Part shown: positions 8,836-18,403 of the stretch, one piece after another
Numbering within the stretch: position 1 is the first letter of the stretch
Layout of the letters: each line of letters opens with the position of its first letter
DNA from: Enteropsectra breve
Taxonomy: Eukaryota > Microsporidia
Direction: 5' to 3'
Assembly (NCBI GenBank): GCA_024243835.1
Contig: JALPMN010000640.1
Coordinates: 1-64,000, forward strand
Length of the DNA stretch: 64,000 nucleotides
Translations under genes and position numbers: made by a program
Notes under the pieces: generated by a model
The model's database searches: none
Told to the model about the DNA's origin: nothing
The model's input: the letters and a program-made list of their open reading frames with translations, nothing else

Positions 8836-9414
8836 TTAATCCTCTTTCTTTCTCTTCTTGTCAATTTTCTGGACTGAGTCATTATCCTTTATCTCCTCAA
8901 CCTCAGGTCTCTTAGGCTCGTAAAGCTTAAACTTATTGTATGGGCGCACACTTGGAATGTTAAAAAGATATGCATGATAAAGAGAGTTGAAAGCCAGATT
9001 CTTGAAAAGAGTGATGATCTTCCCCACAAACATGTAATTGACATTCCACTTGTAGTGCATGAAAGCGATAGCAATTGGGTAGAAAATCAACACTATTGAG
9101 CTTAAAAGGGGACTGCACTGAGACGTTTCGTATTCGCAGACCGTCACCTCCCTCTCAGCAGCATCGGAACTATTGAAGTATCCCGTCCTTGGCAGTTTAA
9201 TAATTCTCTTGTCATTTATCTTTTTAATTCTGTAGAAGATGAACATAGACAGAGCGATTTCTACAAGACATGCTACTGCAAACATGATTCTTACCCAGCA
9301 TACTACATCTGGCCTCATAAGGAATGGGCTTTTGTTGATTTGCATGCTGAACATCTGGATTGTCATGTTTGTGAATTGCTCAAGAGACTGCAATGAGTTT
9401 CCGTACTCGAACAT
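8836..9414 (-). CDS. PHO88/SND3-like ER membrane protein, copy 2
   Basis: 192 residues. It has a membrane segment near 45-65 (VRIMFAVACLVEIALSMFIF), then KIIKLP-type basic residues, the VTVCEYETSQC motif and the FMHYKWNVNYMFVGKI block. This last matches the GFMHLYLKYTNPLFMQS region of Pho88/Snd3. It ends with the KKRKKED tail shared by all copies. The ATG directly follows TTTTACCC (plus-strand GGGTAAAA at 9415-9422). In yeast, Snd3 helps deliver proteins with central TM segments to the ER; the role here is inferred. Confidence 0.78.
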   Translation of the reverse strand: MFEYGNSLQSLEQFTNMTIQMFSMQINKSPFLMRPDVVCWVRIMFAVACLVEIALSMFIFYRIKKINDKRIIKLPRTGYFNSSDAAEREVTVCEYETSQCSPLLSSIVLIFYPIAIAFMHYKWNVNYMFVGKIITLFKNLAFNSLYHAYLFNIPSVRPYNKFKLYEPKRPEVEEIKDNDSVQKIDKKRKKED

Positions 9415-9422
9415 GGGTAAAA
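9415..9422 (-). promoter_or_regulatory. TTTTACCC start-proximal motif
   Basis: Minus-strand TTTTACCC abuts the ATG of the PHO88-like copy 2. The same motif abuts the starts at 10588 and 11695, and AATTTTACCC lies 3 bases before the ABCE1 ATG. This CCC-type element is the typical microsporidian initiator context. Confidence 0.6.
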
Positions 9423-9480
9423 TTTTTTAAAAAATCAAAATAGTTCGTAAATGCGTTTGAATTGTAACAGTATTATCATT

Positions 9481-9681
9481 TTAATATATCATTTGATCAT
9501 CATACGCTAAAAGATCATTATACTTCATTTCTATTAAAAGTCCATGTACAATTTTTTTCGCCCAGCGTGTAGTACTTTTTATTTTAAGTGAAGGTTTCTG
9601 AGAACTACAATATGCTAGCGTATCCCTGCTCTCAGCAATCATTTCCTGGGGCCAGATGTTTAATTTTTCAGCCAGTCCCAT
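9481..9681 (-). CDS. Small ORF of unknown function
   Basis: 66 residues, not recognised. A TTTTCCCTAA sequence lies roughly 20 bases before the ATG, weakly supporting a gene. The product is soluble, with two tryptophans and no cysteine pattern or signal peptide. It lies 67 bp upstream of the PHO88-like copy 2 on the same strand. It could be a chance frame. Confidence 0.35.
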   Translation of the reverse strand: MGLAEKLNIWPQEMIAESRDTLAYCSSQKPSLKIKSTTRWAKKIVHGLLIEMKYNDLLAYDDQMIY

Positions 9682-10018
9682 AAGTATTTTGAATTAGGGA
9701 AAATATTTTTTATTAAACATAAGCCATGCTATCATTGTGTTTTCTCAACTGTAATCAACATGCAACATTCTTTTGATATTTGATAGAAGTGAATATATTT
9801 TTAAAATCAGTTTCTGAAATAAAGAATAGAGCACTTGAGATCTACACATGACAGCTTCTGGTACAACAATGTAAACAGAAAAACTCCTTTTACTGTTCGA
9901 TAGAACAAAAGCCTAGCATCGCTACTGATGTTTCTTTATAAAGAAAGAATTTCTGGATTTAGCACTAGAAAAACTTTATTTTTTAGAAAACTAACACTAA
10001 ATGCATAATATAAAACGT
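9682..10018. other. Intergenic region
   Basis: AT-rich DNA between the small ORF and PHO88-like copy 3. No gene, repeat or RNA seen. Confidence 0.4.
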
Positions 10019-10588
10019 TTAATCCTCTTTCTTTCTCTTCTTGTCAATCTTCTGGACTGGCTCGTCATCGGTGATCTCTTCTACTTCAGGCTTCTCGGTA
10101 GTCTGGAAGAGCATATTTCTGTTGTATGGGCGTAAAATTGTCTTATTGAAAAGATAGGCATGGAACAGTGAGTTGAAAAGCAGATTCTTAATGAGAGAAG
10201 TGATCTGCAACACAAACGGGTGAATAACATTCCACTTATAGTGAACAAAAGCGACACCAATGGGATACAACACAGATGAGCTTAGTAGGGACTTGCACTG
10301 TGACAAATCATACTCACGAACAGTCATTTCAACCTCATCTGCATCGGCGCCTGACAGGATTCCCGACTGTGCAACTTTAATAACAGTCTTGTCATTTTTT
10401 TTATTGATCCTGTAGTAGATAAACAGGGACAGTGCGGCCTGGATCACGCTTGTTACTGCAAAAGTTACTCTTATCCAGAATAGCACATCTGGCCTCATCA
10501 TGAACGGCTTTTTGGTGATTTGCAGGCCTACGAGATGGAGTGCCATGCTAGCGAATTGCTCTATTGACTGCAATGAAATTTCAGCCAT
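10019..10588 (-). CDS. PHO88/SND3-like ER membrane protein, copy 3
   Basis: 189 residues from the Met at 10588. The frame opens further upstream to 10627, but the ATG at 10588 directly follows TTTTTTACCC, as in its sisters, and the preceding residues have no family match. Features are a TM segment (FWIRVTFAVTSVIQAALSLF), the DKTVIKV basic loop, the VEMTVREYDLSQC motif (family TVKDYDL), the FVHYKWNVIHPF block and ILRPYNR near the end. The tail KIDKKRKKED is identical to copy 2, and the last about 30 coding bases are nearly identical at DNA level. This indicates recent duplication or conversion. Confidence 0.8.
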   Translation of the reverse strand: MAEISLQSIEQFASMALHLVGLQITKKPFMMRPDVLFWIRVTFAVTSVIQAALSLFIYYRINKKNDKTVIKVAQSGILSGADADEVEMTVREYDLSQCKSLLSSSVLYPIGVAFVHYKWNVIHPFVLQITSLIKNLLFNSLFHAYLFNKTILRPYNRNMLFQTTEKPEVEEITDDEPVQKIDKKRKKED

Positions 10589-11125
10589 GGGTAAAAAATT
10601 TTTTACAAATAAACAATGAAAAAACAATAATTTAAAACGAGCAAGATTTTTATTCGCGAAGGCTTTAAAACATGTTTATAGCATGACTATACAATACAAT
10701 TGTTATATATGCTATAAATACTAGATAATATATATTTTCGAGGTCATGTGGGCCTTCTTATCATCCATCAATACCACTATTTTTTCATTTGCAATAAGGT
10801 CTCGCTTATAACTAGATTTTTATTTCAAGTTTTTATAAAGTTCAAAAGCCTTGGTGCTACATCTTTTATAAAATAAAGACCTATTCGGATTTCTAATATA
10901 AGCATAGCTATTTTTAAAGAATCCATTGAATTTCACATAATACAAGATTAATTTTCAAAACAACTGTATAAGTTAGGATCTAATCTGGGCTATCGAACAT
11001 TAAAAAAACAGTTCTTTCTTACTAGACACAATTTTATTGAAATTTAATCAGAACTCTGGTTGTGGCTTTTTCAACATCCCTAATGTCTATTGCTACGCAA
11101 TAACGTTTTTTAATTATAAAGCGCT
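10589..11125. other. Intergenic region between PHO88-like copies 3 and 4
   Basis: About 540 bp of AT-rich DNA with no supported gene. It contains the start-proximal TTTTTTACCC of copy 3 (10589-10598 on the plus strand as its complement). Confidence 0.45.
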
Positions 11126-11695
11126 TTAATCCTCTTTCTTTCTTTTTATGTCGTTCTTCTGGGCCATTTCATCATCCTTTATCTCATCAACTCCAGATGC
11201 TTCGGGTGCCTCAAAAAGCATATTTTTACTGTATGGCCGCAAAATTAGCTTGTTAAAAAGAAAAGCATGGTAAAGCGGGTTAAAAAGCAGATTCTTAAAG
11301 AGCGAAACAATTTGCATCACAAAAAAGTTCATAACACCCCATTTATAGTGCATTAAAGCAATAGCGATAGGAAACAACAATGCCCAGCGTATCTGGTTCT
11401 TTGCCTGTGACAAATCATACTCACTGACAGTCATTTCGACTGTTTCAGTATTTGGGATTACAAAGAGGCCAGTTTTTGGTACTTTAATAACAGTCTTGTC
11501 ATGGCTTTTTTTGACTCTAAAGTAGATGTAGAATACTATGATTGCTCGTACTAGGCACGATACAGTAAAAGATATTCTTATCCAGAATAGCACATCTGGC
11601 CTCATCAAATACGGCCTGTTCGCGATTTTTGCTCTTAGCAAGTTAAGAAATATATCCATTGACTGTTCCACTGTCTGAAAAGAAAGTTCTACCAT
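11126..11695 (-). CDS. PHO88/SND3-like ER membrane protein, copy 4
   Basis: 189 residues, closest to copy 3. It carries the TM segment FWIRISFTVSCLVRAIIVFY, the DKTVIKVPKTGLF loop, VEMTVSEYDLSQAK, the hydrophobic ALLFPIAIALMHYKWGV block, the KNLLFNPLYHAFLF helix and LILRPYSK. It ends KKRKKED-like (DIKRKKED). The ATG follows CTTACCC. With copies 1-3 it makes a four-member local family on one strand. Most fungi carry a single PHO88/SND3 gene, so the expansion is notable. Confidence 0.8.
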   Translation of the reverse strand: MVELSFQTVEQSMDIFLNLLRAKIANRPYLMRPDVLFWIRISFTVSCLVRAIIVFYIYFRVKKSHDKTVIKVPKTGLFVIPNTETVEMTVSEYDLSQAKNQIRWALLFPIAIALMHYKWGVMNFFVMQIVSLFKNLLFNPLYHAFLFNKLILRPYSKNMLFEAPEASGVDEIKDDEMAQKNDIKRKKED

Positions 11696-11961
11696 GGGTA
11701 AGAAAAATATGATTTTTTATAAATAAAATGCCCTTATCATGCACTCTATTAAGCTAACATTCCTTGTTAACATTCTGTTTATTGGAATAAAATTATTCTA
11801 CTAAAATTCAATTACCACCCGGCACAAGTCTGTAGTTTTACAATAGTAAATGATTTTATATGTGAAATAAATCAAAGTATTTCTGTTGTATAAGATATAG
11901 GCCCAATCTTTTGAACAAAATTAAAATTCGCTATTTTATTAATTTGATATTTATGTTCATT

Positions 11962-13056
11962 TCACTGCTCTTCCCCGAGGAACTTCCTTGTTCTGTGCTT
12001 CGCAATGTGGTATACAATCCGCGCTTCATTCTCTTCATTCTCAAACTGAATCCTGCAGAACTTGCTTGAAATAAATTGTAGCTTTTCCTTAAATTCAGCT
12101 CCATAAAAAACCAGTGGAACTGCATCTGCAATGCCCACATAGCTCAGATCAAAATCATTGCCATATGCATAGCTTTTGATTAGCCATATGATTTTTCTTA
12201 CCATGCTGTGCAGAAAGGAGCGTGCCTTTATGTCCATGCAGTACAGATCGTTCGATATCCTTGGCTCATTTTTGTTTCTTAGAGACGATTTGAAGCATCC
12301 TCTCATAAAAAACATGTCATCTTTACATAAATCGTCTGAAACGCTGTCTCTTGAATTTAAGCTTTGATCAATATCCTGTTTGTATTTAAAACATGAAAGC
12401 TCTCTATCGGTTGAGTATCCCTCTTCAACCTTCTCTATTGAAAGCATATCAATTGTTCTGTCATATACAGCACGCGGATTCGAATGCGTCGACAGATCGT
12501 AAAAATTAGTCATTTGCTTGATGCGGCTGGCTGCCTCGTGCATCCGTGGAATATCCATGCCATTTAGCACAAAATAGTATTTGTAGTGCCTTTGCGTGCA
12601 AGAATAGCGGGCTGAAAAGTCATCTGGGGCAGGCGCCCAGCCCGTTATGCGAATGTCCTTCGGCAGCTGCTGATTCAGAATCATATCGTATGGATACTCA
12701 TCTATGTCGGCGGGGGTTTGGCAGTAGCTTCTATTTGGCTCTGGGAATCGAGAAATCGCGCGGATACTGACGACCATGTCTACAGCGGACACACCAGCAT
12801 CGGTTCGCCCACAGAAAACCGGAGAGTGCCCGATTCCGGTGGCACTTAGTGCGCTGAGCAGCTCATTTCCAATGGATTTGATGTTCATGTGGGCCTGTAC
12901 GCCCAGATAGTTCCGGCCGTCGTAGCTCATCCTCAGCGCTATCGTGCGTTCAGAAGCACTGGGAAGTTTTCTCTTTGGCTTGGGAGGGCTGTATATCATT
13001 TTGATAAGCTGTTTCTTGTCCAGCGAGTGGAGATAGTCCAGATAGCTGTTGGCCAT
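11962..13056 (-). CDS. PUS3: tRNA pseudouridine synthase, PUS3/DEG1 type
   Basis: 364 residues of the TruA fold. The catalytic aspartate lies in FCGRTDAGVSAVD (Asp86). Flanking family blocks are LRMSYDGRNYLGVQ, LPKDIRITGWAPAPDDFSAR, YSCTQRHYKYYF and FLHSMVRKI. The wording LPKDIRI..WAP..DFSAR..C..R.YKY is closest to Deg1/PUS3, which modifies U38/U39 in tRNA anticodon stems, rather than PUS1. The start lies 5 bases after AATTTTACCTC. The segment around 225-265 is a lineage-specific insertion. Confidence 0.85.
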   Translation of the reverse strand: MANSYLDYLHSLDKKQLIKMIYSPPKPKRKLPSASERTIALRMSYDGRNYLGVQAHMNIKSIGNELLSALSATGIGHSPVFCGRTDAGVSAVDMVVSIRAISRFPEPNRSYCQTPADIDEYPYDMILNQQLPKDIRITGWAPAPDDFSARYSCTQRHYKYYFVLNGMDIPRMHEAASRIKQMTNFYDLSTHSNPRAVYDRTIDMLSIEKVEEGYSTDRELSCFKYKQDIDQSLNSRDSVSDDLCKDDMFFMRGCFKSSLRNKNEPRISNDLYCMDIKARSFLHSMVRKIIWLIKSYAYGNDFDLSYVGIADAVPLVFYGAEFKEKLQFISSKFCRIQFENEENEARIVYHIAKHRTRKFLGEEQ

Positions 13057-13302
13057 GCAGAGGTAAAATTTTCACTCGGAAAATGTAAAATAATCTATGG
13101 ATTTTCTGAGTAAAAGCCTATTGGAATTATTATTATATAAATTTAAATTCCTATTATAAAACAACAGGCTAAAGTAAAGGTTGTGAAACACACGGTAAAA
13201 CATGATAAAACCATAGTATTTTTTGTAAAGAGCCCTTGAATGAAGCCTTTCCTATTCTTAAAAGCTTTTTAACTCAAAAACATTTATTTTATTGGACCCA
13301 TA

Positions 13303-14118
13303 ATGGATGAGAAACACAAAATAAATGTAAATTCACCAGATACAACATTCCATTTAACACAAAATGACTCAATGATGCTGAATCCAAAGATAGCGATTGA
13401 GGACGAAGACGTCATAAACAGGCTTAAAGGAAAGACAAGAGAAAGATTCAGCAATACATATGACTTCTTGGAAAATAGAACAACAATTGACGCAGGTAAC
13501 AAAGCAAAGAGCGATCTTAAAAATAGCCTTAAGGCTTTTAATAGGGTTTTTAAGCCTTACTTATTGTATGGAGTTCTGTGTGGCATAATTGTTTGGCTTG
13601 TGATGAAGCCTTCAGGATATTCAGAACTCATAGACGAAATATCAATACTGAAGAGAGAGAAAAACATCCTTGAAAATACAAAATTATCGAGAAATGTGCT
13701 GAAGGCCACTGAAGGGGCCCGGGTAAGCGTGGACGAAGGGCAGCTGTACAGATATGGGCTGTTCAGGCAGTACACATCCAAGGTAACAAATATTATGGAA
13801 AGTACAAGCAAGTGCCTGGCTCTTAGTGGCACTCAGGGTGATATTAATATTGAGCTTGAAAAGCCAGTTGTGAATGGCAGAATTGCTATTTATCATCCTG
13901 TGGATGGCAATGAAAAGAGCGCATTGCGAGAGTTTGTCGTGTTTTCTGCTGAAGATATCACAGGAAAGGCCAAAGAGTATTCTTTTGAATACCAAGGCAA
14001 AGGCTATCAAGAATTTAAAATAGGAAGCATGCCTGAAAGCCTAAGAATTAAGATAAAAAACAATCACGGTGAAGAGAAATACACAGCCATATACAGAATA
14101 ATGATATTCAGTGAGTAG
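13303..14118 (+). CDS. SUN-domain nuclear envelope protein (Sad1/UNC84 type)
   Basis: 271 residues. Residues 1-85 are charged and would face the nucleoplasm. A single TM helix lies at about 86-103 (YLLYGVLCGIIVWLV), followed by a short coiled coil (about 108-130) and a compact SUN-type domain from about 145 to the end. Recognisable SUN elements are the GDINIELEKP strand, GRIAIYHPV, ALREFVVFSAED and the terminal YTAIYRIMIF strand (family Y.IRVH). SUN proteins cross the inner nuclear membrane and anchor the spindle pole or cytoskeleton. The ATG follows GGACCCATA. Confidence 0.75.
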   Translation: MDEKHKINVNSPDTTFHLTQNDSMMLNPKIAIEDEDVINRLKGKTRERFSNTYDFLENRTTIDAGNKAKSDLKNSLKAFNRVFKPYLLYGVLCGIIVWLVMKPSGYSELIDEISILKREKNILENTKLSRNVLKATEGARVSVDEGQLYRYGLFRQYTSKVTNIMESTSKCLALSGTQGDINIELEKPVVNGRIAIYHPVDGNEKSALREFVVFSAEDITGKAKEYSFEYQGKGYQEFKIGSMPESLRIKIKNNHGEEKYTAIYRIMIFSE

Positions 14119-14362
14119 AAATCTAAATAAATACGACAATATTTAAAAATGTGAAAATAAATGTGAGAATTTTGCTACAACATAAAAATAATTACGGATT
14201 TTTTGTATTATATATAGTCGCTTGACATTAAGGTGTTTATTTAAAAAGAATATAGTACATTATAGATTTTTAAAGAATATATTCCTATTAATAAAAGATG
14301 TGAGTGTCCAAAACTTCCATAAGTTTTAAGTTCTATTTAAAATTCATAAAAATTTTACCCAA

Positions 14363-16180
14363 ATGGCAAAAAACGATGATAAACAATCTCTCAAGAGACT
14401 TGCCATTGTGAATGAGGAGCTGTGCCGCCCGAAAGAATGCAACCTCGAGTGCAAAAAGGCGTGTCCGGTCAACAGAATCGGAAAGCAGTGCATCACGATA
14501 GGCAAAGTCTCCCAGATCAGCGAGACTCTATGTATTGGATGCTCCGCCTGTGAGAAGAAGTGCCCCTTCAAGGCAATTACCATTATAAATTTGCCAAACA
14601 ATCTGACGAAGGACTGTTCGCACCGCTACGGAGAGAATTCCTTCAAGCTGCACCGCCTTCCGGTGCCGAAAATTGGAAAAGTTCTGGGGCTGGTTGGCAC
14701 CAACGGTATCGGAAAATCCACGGCACTGAAGATCTTGGCTGGAAAACTCAAGCCTAATCTCGGCCAGTACGAGAAGGAGCCTGAGTGGGCAGAGATTCTT
14801 AAAAACTATAGAGGCAGCGAGCTGCATGGCTTCTTTACCAAGCTGCTTGAGGAAAAGGTGGCAACATCCAACAAAATACAGTACATTGACAAGATACCGA
14901 AGATTCTGCAGAAGCGCTTTGAAAATAAGGAAGTGACTGTCAAAGAAGTGATTGAGAAAATGGATGAGCGGGGAATGAAAGACTATTACATCAGCAAGTT
15001 TTATTTAAAAAATATTATGAGCCGTCAGCTGACTGAGCTTTCAGGGGGAGAGTTACAGAGATTTTGCATCGCAGTTGCCTGCATGAAAAATGCAGATCTC
15101 TATGTTTTTGACGAGCCCTCCTCGTATTTGGATGTAAAGCAGCGTTTGACAGCAGCAACTGAAATAAGAAAGCTGATAACTGACAACAAATATGTTTTAG
15201 TTGTTGAACACGACTTGGCCATCCTTGATCTCATGTGTGACTATGGGTGTGTTCTGTATGGTGCCAGTGGAGCTTATGGCGTAATAACTGCACCACAGAG
15301 CATCAAGGCAGCAATCAACATTTTTCTGGATGGCTTTATTCCCACTGAAAATATGCGCTTCAGATCCGTTGGTCTTAAGTTTAATATACAGGAGCCAGAA
15401 GAGGGGAAATCCAGCGAGGTCCAGCAGTTTACGTATCCAAAGATATCAAAGAGCTTCGAGAACTTCAAAATAGAAATATCAGAAGGAAGTTTCCGCAGCT
15501 CGGAAATTGTAGTATTTCTGGGAGAGAATGGAATGGGAAAGACAACATTTGTTAATATGATCGCAGGAAAGCTTGAAAATGACCAAAAGTTGGAGTGTTT
15601 CGGAATGTCTGTGAGCCTCAAGCCACAGAAGATTCTTCCGAAGTACAAAGGCACTGTACGAGACTTGTTTACTGCCAAAATAAGAGGCGCATTCTACGAC
15701 CAGGCGTTCTACACCGAAGTCATAAGGCCACTGAATATCGACTATATTTTGGATCAGCCAGTGGCAAATCTTTCGGGGGGAGAATTGCAAAGAGTGGCGA
15801 TCATCGTGTGTTTGGGAACAGATGCATCGGTGTATCTCTTGGATGAGCCCAGCGCGTACCTCGACTCAGACCAGCGTATTGCCATTGCAAAAATAATAAA
15901 GAAGTATATTTACAGCAAGAAAAAGGTAGCTTTTATCGTTGAGCATGATCTTATTGTTGGAACGTATCTGGCTGACAAGGTTATTGTGTTTGAGGGCGAG
16001 CCCGGAGTCCACAGCACAGCAAGTGCCCCAATGAAGCTTGCTGATGGAATGAACATATTCTTGAAGAACCTGGATGTCACTTTTAGAAGGGACTCGGACA
16101 ATTACAGACCGAGGGTTAACAAGCCTGAGAGCACGAAGGACAAGGAACAAAAGGCATCAAACAACTATTTTGGTGTGTAG
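14363..16180 (+). CDS. RLI1: ABCE1/RLI1 ribosome-recycling ATPase
   Basis: 605 residues, full length. The N-terminal Fe-S domain has both clusters of cysteines (CRPKECNLECKKACP and CIGCSACEKKCP). NBD1 has Walker A GTNGIGKST (about 112-120) and signature LSGGELQRF. NBD2 has GENGMGKTT and a second LSGGELQRV, with VFDEPSSYLD and LLDEPSAYLD as the Walker B/D-loop regions. ABCE1 splits post-termination ribosomes and needs its Fe-S clusters, making it a major client of the mitosomal iron-sulfur pathway. AATTTTACCC lies 3 bases before the ATG. The coding region is more GC-rich than its flanks. Confidence 0.96.
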   Translation: MAKNDDKQSLKRLAIVNEELCRPKECNLECKKACPVNRIGKQCITIGKVSQISETLCIGCSACEKKCPFKAITIINLPNNLTKDCSHRYGENSFKLHRLPVPKIGKVLGLVGTNGIGKSTALKILAGKLKPNLGQYEKEPEWAEILKNYRGSELHGFFTKLLEEKVATSNKIQYIDKIPKILQKRFENKEVTVKEVIEKMDERGMKDYYISKFYLKNIMSRQLTELSGGELQRFCIAVACMKNADLYVFDEPSSYLDVKQRLTAATEIRKLITDNKYVLVVEHDLAILDLMCDYGCVLYGASGAYGVITAPQSIKAAINIFLDGFIPTENMRFRSVGLKFNIQEPEEGKSSEVQQFTYPKISKSFENFKIEISEGSFRSSEIVVFLGENGMGKTTFVNMIAGKLENDQKLECFGMSVSLKPQKILPKYKGTVRDLFTAKIRGAFYDQAFYTEVIRPLNIDYILDQPVANLSGGELQRVAIIVCLGTDASVYLLDEPSAYLDSDQRIAIAKIIKKYIYSKKKVAFIVEHDLIVGTYLADKVIVFEGEPGVHSTASAPMKLADGMNIFLKNLDVTFRRDSDNYRPRVNKPESTKDKEQKASNNYFGV

Positions 16181-16387
16181 ATCCGTTGAAATAAACTCAA
16201 CCAACAAATAAAAATTAATATCGATTATCGTTAGTTTTCATAGTTATATTATAGCTATATTATAGTTATATTTTTCATTTTGTTGTGTATGTTGAAGGAG
16301 TTTATACTGAAAAGTAGAATTTATAATATTTTTTCAATTTATGGTGAAAGAAATCTCTTGTGTATTCTAATTTTTTAAAGTTTTTAT

Positions 16388-17368
16388 TTATAAGGCATGT
16401 ACAATCTGTTCGCTGTTCACATTTACGCCGCCTACCACTAAACCAGAGTGATTTTGGTTTGTTCGTGGAGTATCTATTTGCACCGAAACATGTGCAATTT
16501 CAAGTTCTTTCTTGAGATAGTTTGTGATATTAAGCATCAAGGTTTCGTATTCTGAGATCGATAGTCTGTCTGCCAGGACATTCAGCATTATAGCATGTTG
16601 GTTTACTGAGACGGACCATACTCTCATTGTATTGATCTTTATAACAGAGCCAAAACTCAACATCTTTTCCCGTATTTTATTCTGATCAATTTGCGCGGGT
16701 GCACCCTCAGCCAGAATGAAGATCGCATCTCTCAGAATGTAAATCGTTGTGCACAGCACTAATATTGCAAAGAAGAGTGTGCAAAACACATCTGCGATCA
16801 CAAGCTTGGGCCAGAAGTATATTATTCCTGATGCGATGATAACCCCTACCGACTGCACGATGTCTCCCACCACATGCACAATCGTTGCCCGCATATTCAG
16901 GTTCTTGTTGCGCATATCATGTGAATACTCTTCGTGGTGCAGCACATAGACACAAAGCAGGTTTACAAAGAAGCCCATTACAGAAATTCCAAAAAATGTA
17001 AAACCGTCTATCTCGGTGGGGTGCATGTATTTGTGGAAAGACTCAACAGCCAAATATCCTATAGCCGCCCAGATAAGCACAATCGAAAGCAGTGCTCCCA
17101 GGATCTCGGCACGCTGATAGCCGAATGTCATTTTGCTATTTTCGTGCCTCTTTGATATTTTTAAGGTTATTATACTCACAATGAATCCTGATAGATCTAC
17201 GAGCAGATGGAGTGCATCTGCAAGAAGACTGAGCGAATGCGTTTTGTAGTGCCCCCAGAGCTCTATCGCCATGAAGATGAGAATTATAAACAGCACTCGG
17301 GTTATTTTCTTGATGTCTGTATCGTGCGAGCATGTGTGATGTGAGCAATGCGCATGATCTTTTCCCAT
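16388..17368 (-). CDS. Cation diffusion facilitator zinc transporter (ZnT/Zrc1-like)
   Basis: 326 residues with about six TM helices and a cytosolic C-terminal domain. The N-terminus is His/Cys-rich (HAHCSHHTCSHD). The two zinc-site motifs are SLLADALHLLVD (TM2) and HVVGDIVQSVGV (TM5), giving the HxxxD pairs of ZnT-type transporters. FGYQRAEILGALL between TM2 and TM3 is a strong family mark. It should move Zn2+ out of the cytosol, into a vesicle or the Golgi. The usual long His-rich loop between TM4 and TM5 is reduced to a short HHEEYSHD. Confidence 0.9.
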   Translation of the reverse strand: MGKDHAHCSHHTCSHDTDIKKITRVLFIILIFMAIELWGHYKTHSLSLLADALHLLVDLSGFIVSIITLKISKRHENSKMTFGYQRAEILGALLSIVLIWAAIGYLAVESFHKYMHPTEIDGFTFFGISVMGFFVNLLCVYVLHHEEYSHDMRNKNLNMRATIVHVVGDIVQSVGVIIASGIIYFWPKLVIADVFCTLFFAILVLCTTIYILRDAIFILAEGAPAQIDQNKIREKMLSFGSVIKINTMRVWSVSVNQHAIMLNVLADRLSISEYETLMLNITNYLKKELEIAHVSVQIDTPRTNQNHSGLVVGGVNVNSEQIVHAL

Positions 17369-18096
17369 GTTTTATCATTCCGCAGCGCTTTTATTCTTGT
17401 TTTACTGTAAAACCACTTGTAAAACTCTTCAGCTGTTTTTCTGAAACGAAATGTGGATTTAGCCGGATGAGACAAGCAGCGAACCTGTACATAAAGATCT
17501 CAACATATACCACAGACTCTTAAAATATGTTTTGTTTGAAATTATACCATAATAAGATGAAGCGGCCAGTAGATTGCATTTATGGGAATAAAAAAGGATT
17601 TATTCAAGCATTATTTTTTTAAGTTCCTTATAAAGACTTCAAAAATAAAATCAAATAGAAAAGACCAGTATCATTTTAAAAATTTGTGCGTATTTTCATC
17701 AGAAAATACTTCGTATGTACCATACAGTAATTAGAAAACTGTATTAACATCTTCTTTGCGATATGGCAGGGTTAAAATTTTTACAAAATTTTCATGATAA
17801 AGAAATAACCAGAGCGAATAAGCTTTTGAGAGATGACAAAATAAAGTAGGAAGTCATGTATTTAATTATTGTGCTATTTGAGTTTAGACATAAATCAGTT
17901 TATATATAGTCTTATGTTATGTTCATTATTTATTTTTTTGATATGCAAAGGCACAGGATGCTAGTTAGGTATTCATAGTACGAGGTATATGTTTAAAGGA
18001 TTATCAAGAGAGTCAGGAGAGAATAACTTACAAGAACGGAAAGAGACTTAAAATGCAGTTTGACCATTTCTTAAATTAAAAAAAATAAAATCTATA
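17369..18096. other. Long intergenic region before tRNA-Cys
   Basis: About 730 bp, AT-rich. No ORF, repeat or further RNA gene is visible. Confidence 0.45.
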
Positions 18097-18168
18097 AGGA
18101 CGCAGCGGGAGTCGAACCTGCGACATACCGGGTTGCAGCCGGAGGCTCTACCACTGAGCTATACGTCC
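18097..18168 (-). tRNA. tRNA-Cys (anticodon GCA)
   Basis: 72 nt, intronless. The acceptor arms GGACGTA/TGCGTCC pair with one G-U; the D arm is GCTC-AGTGGTA-GAGC; the anticodon loop CTGCAAC gives GCA. The T loop is TTCGACT on a GCAGG/CCCGC stem with one A-C mismatch. The discriminator is U, as in eukaryotic tRNA-Cys. It marks the border of the small secreted protein cluster. Confidence 0.93.
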
Positions 18169-18403
18169 TCAAAAAATAAGATAGATAGCTTAAAGAATAG
18201 CTAAGCTGTGAATCTCACAATAACAAGCTCAATTCATTTTGTTGCCGGTCAATTGACAGTACGATGTTTACCGTAAAAATGACATTATAATAATAAAAAT
18301 AATTTTAGGTACTTAATCAGCAGGGCAATGAATCATTAAGATTCATGTTAGCGAAAAAAGACACATAAACGTATATAACTTATAATATTGCACTAAATAT
18401 TCA

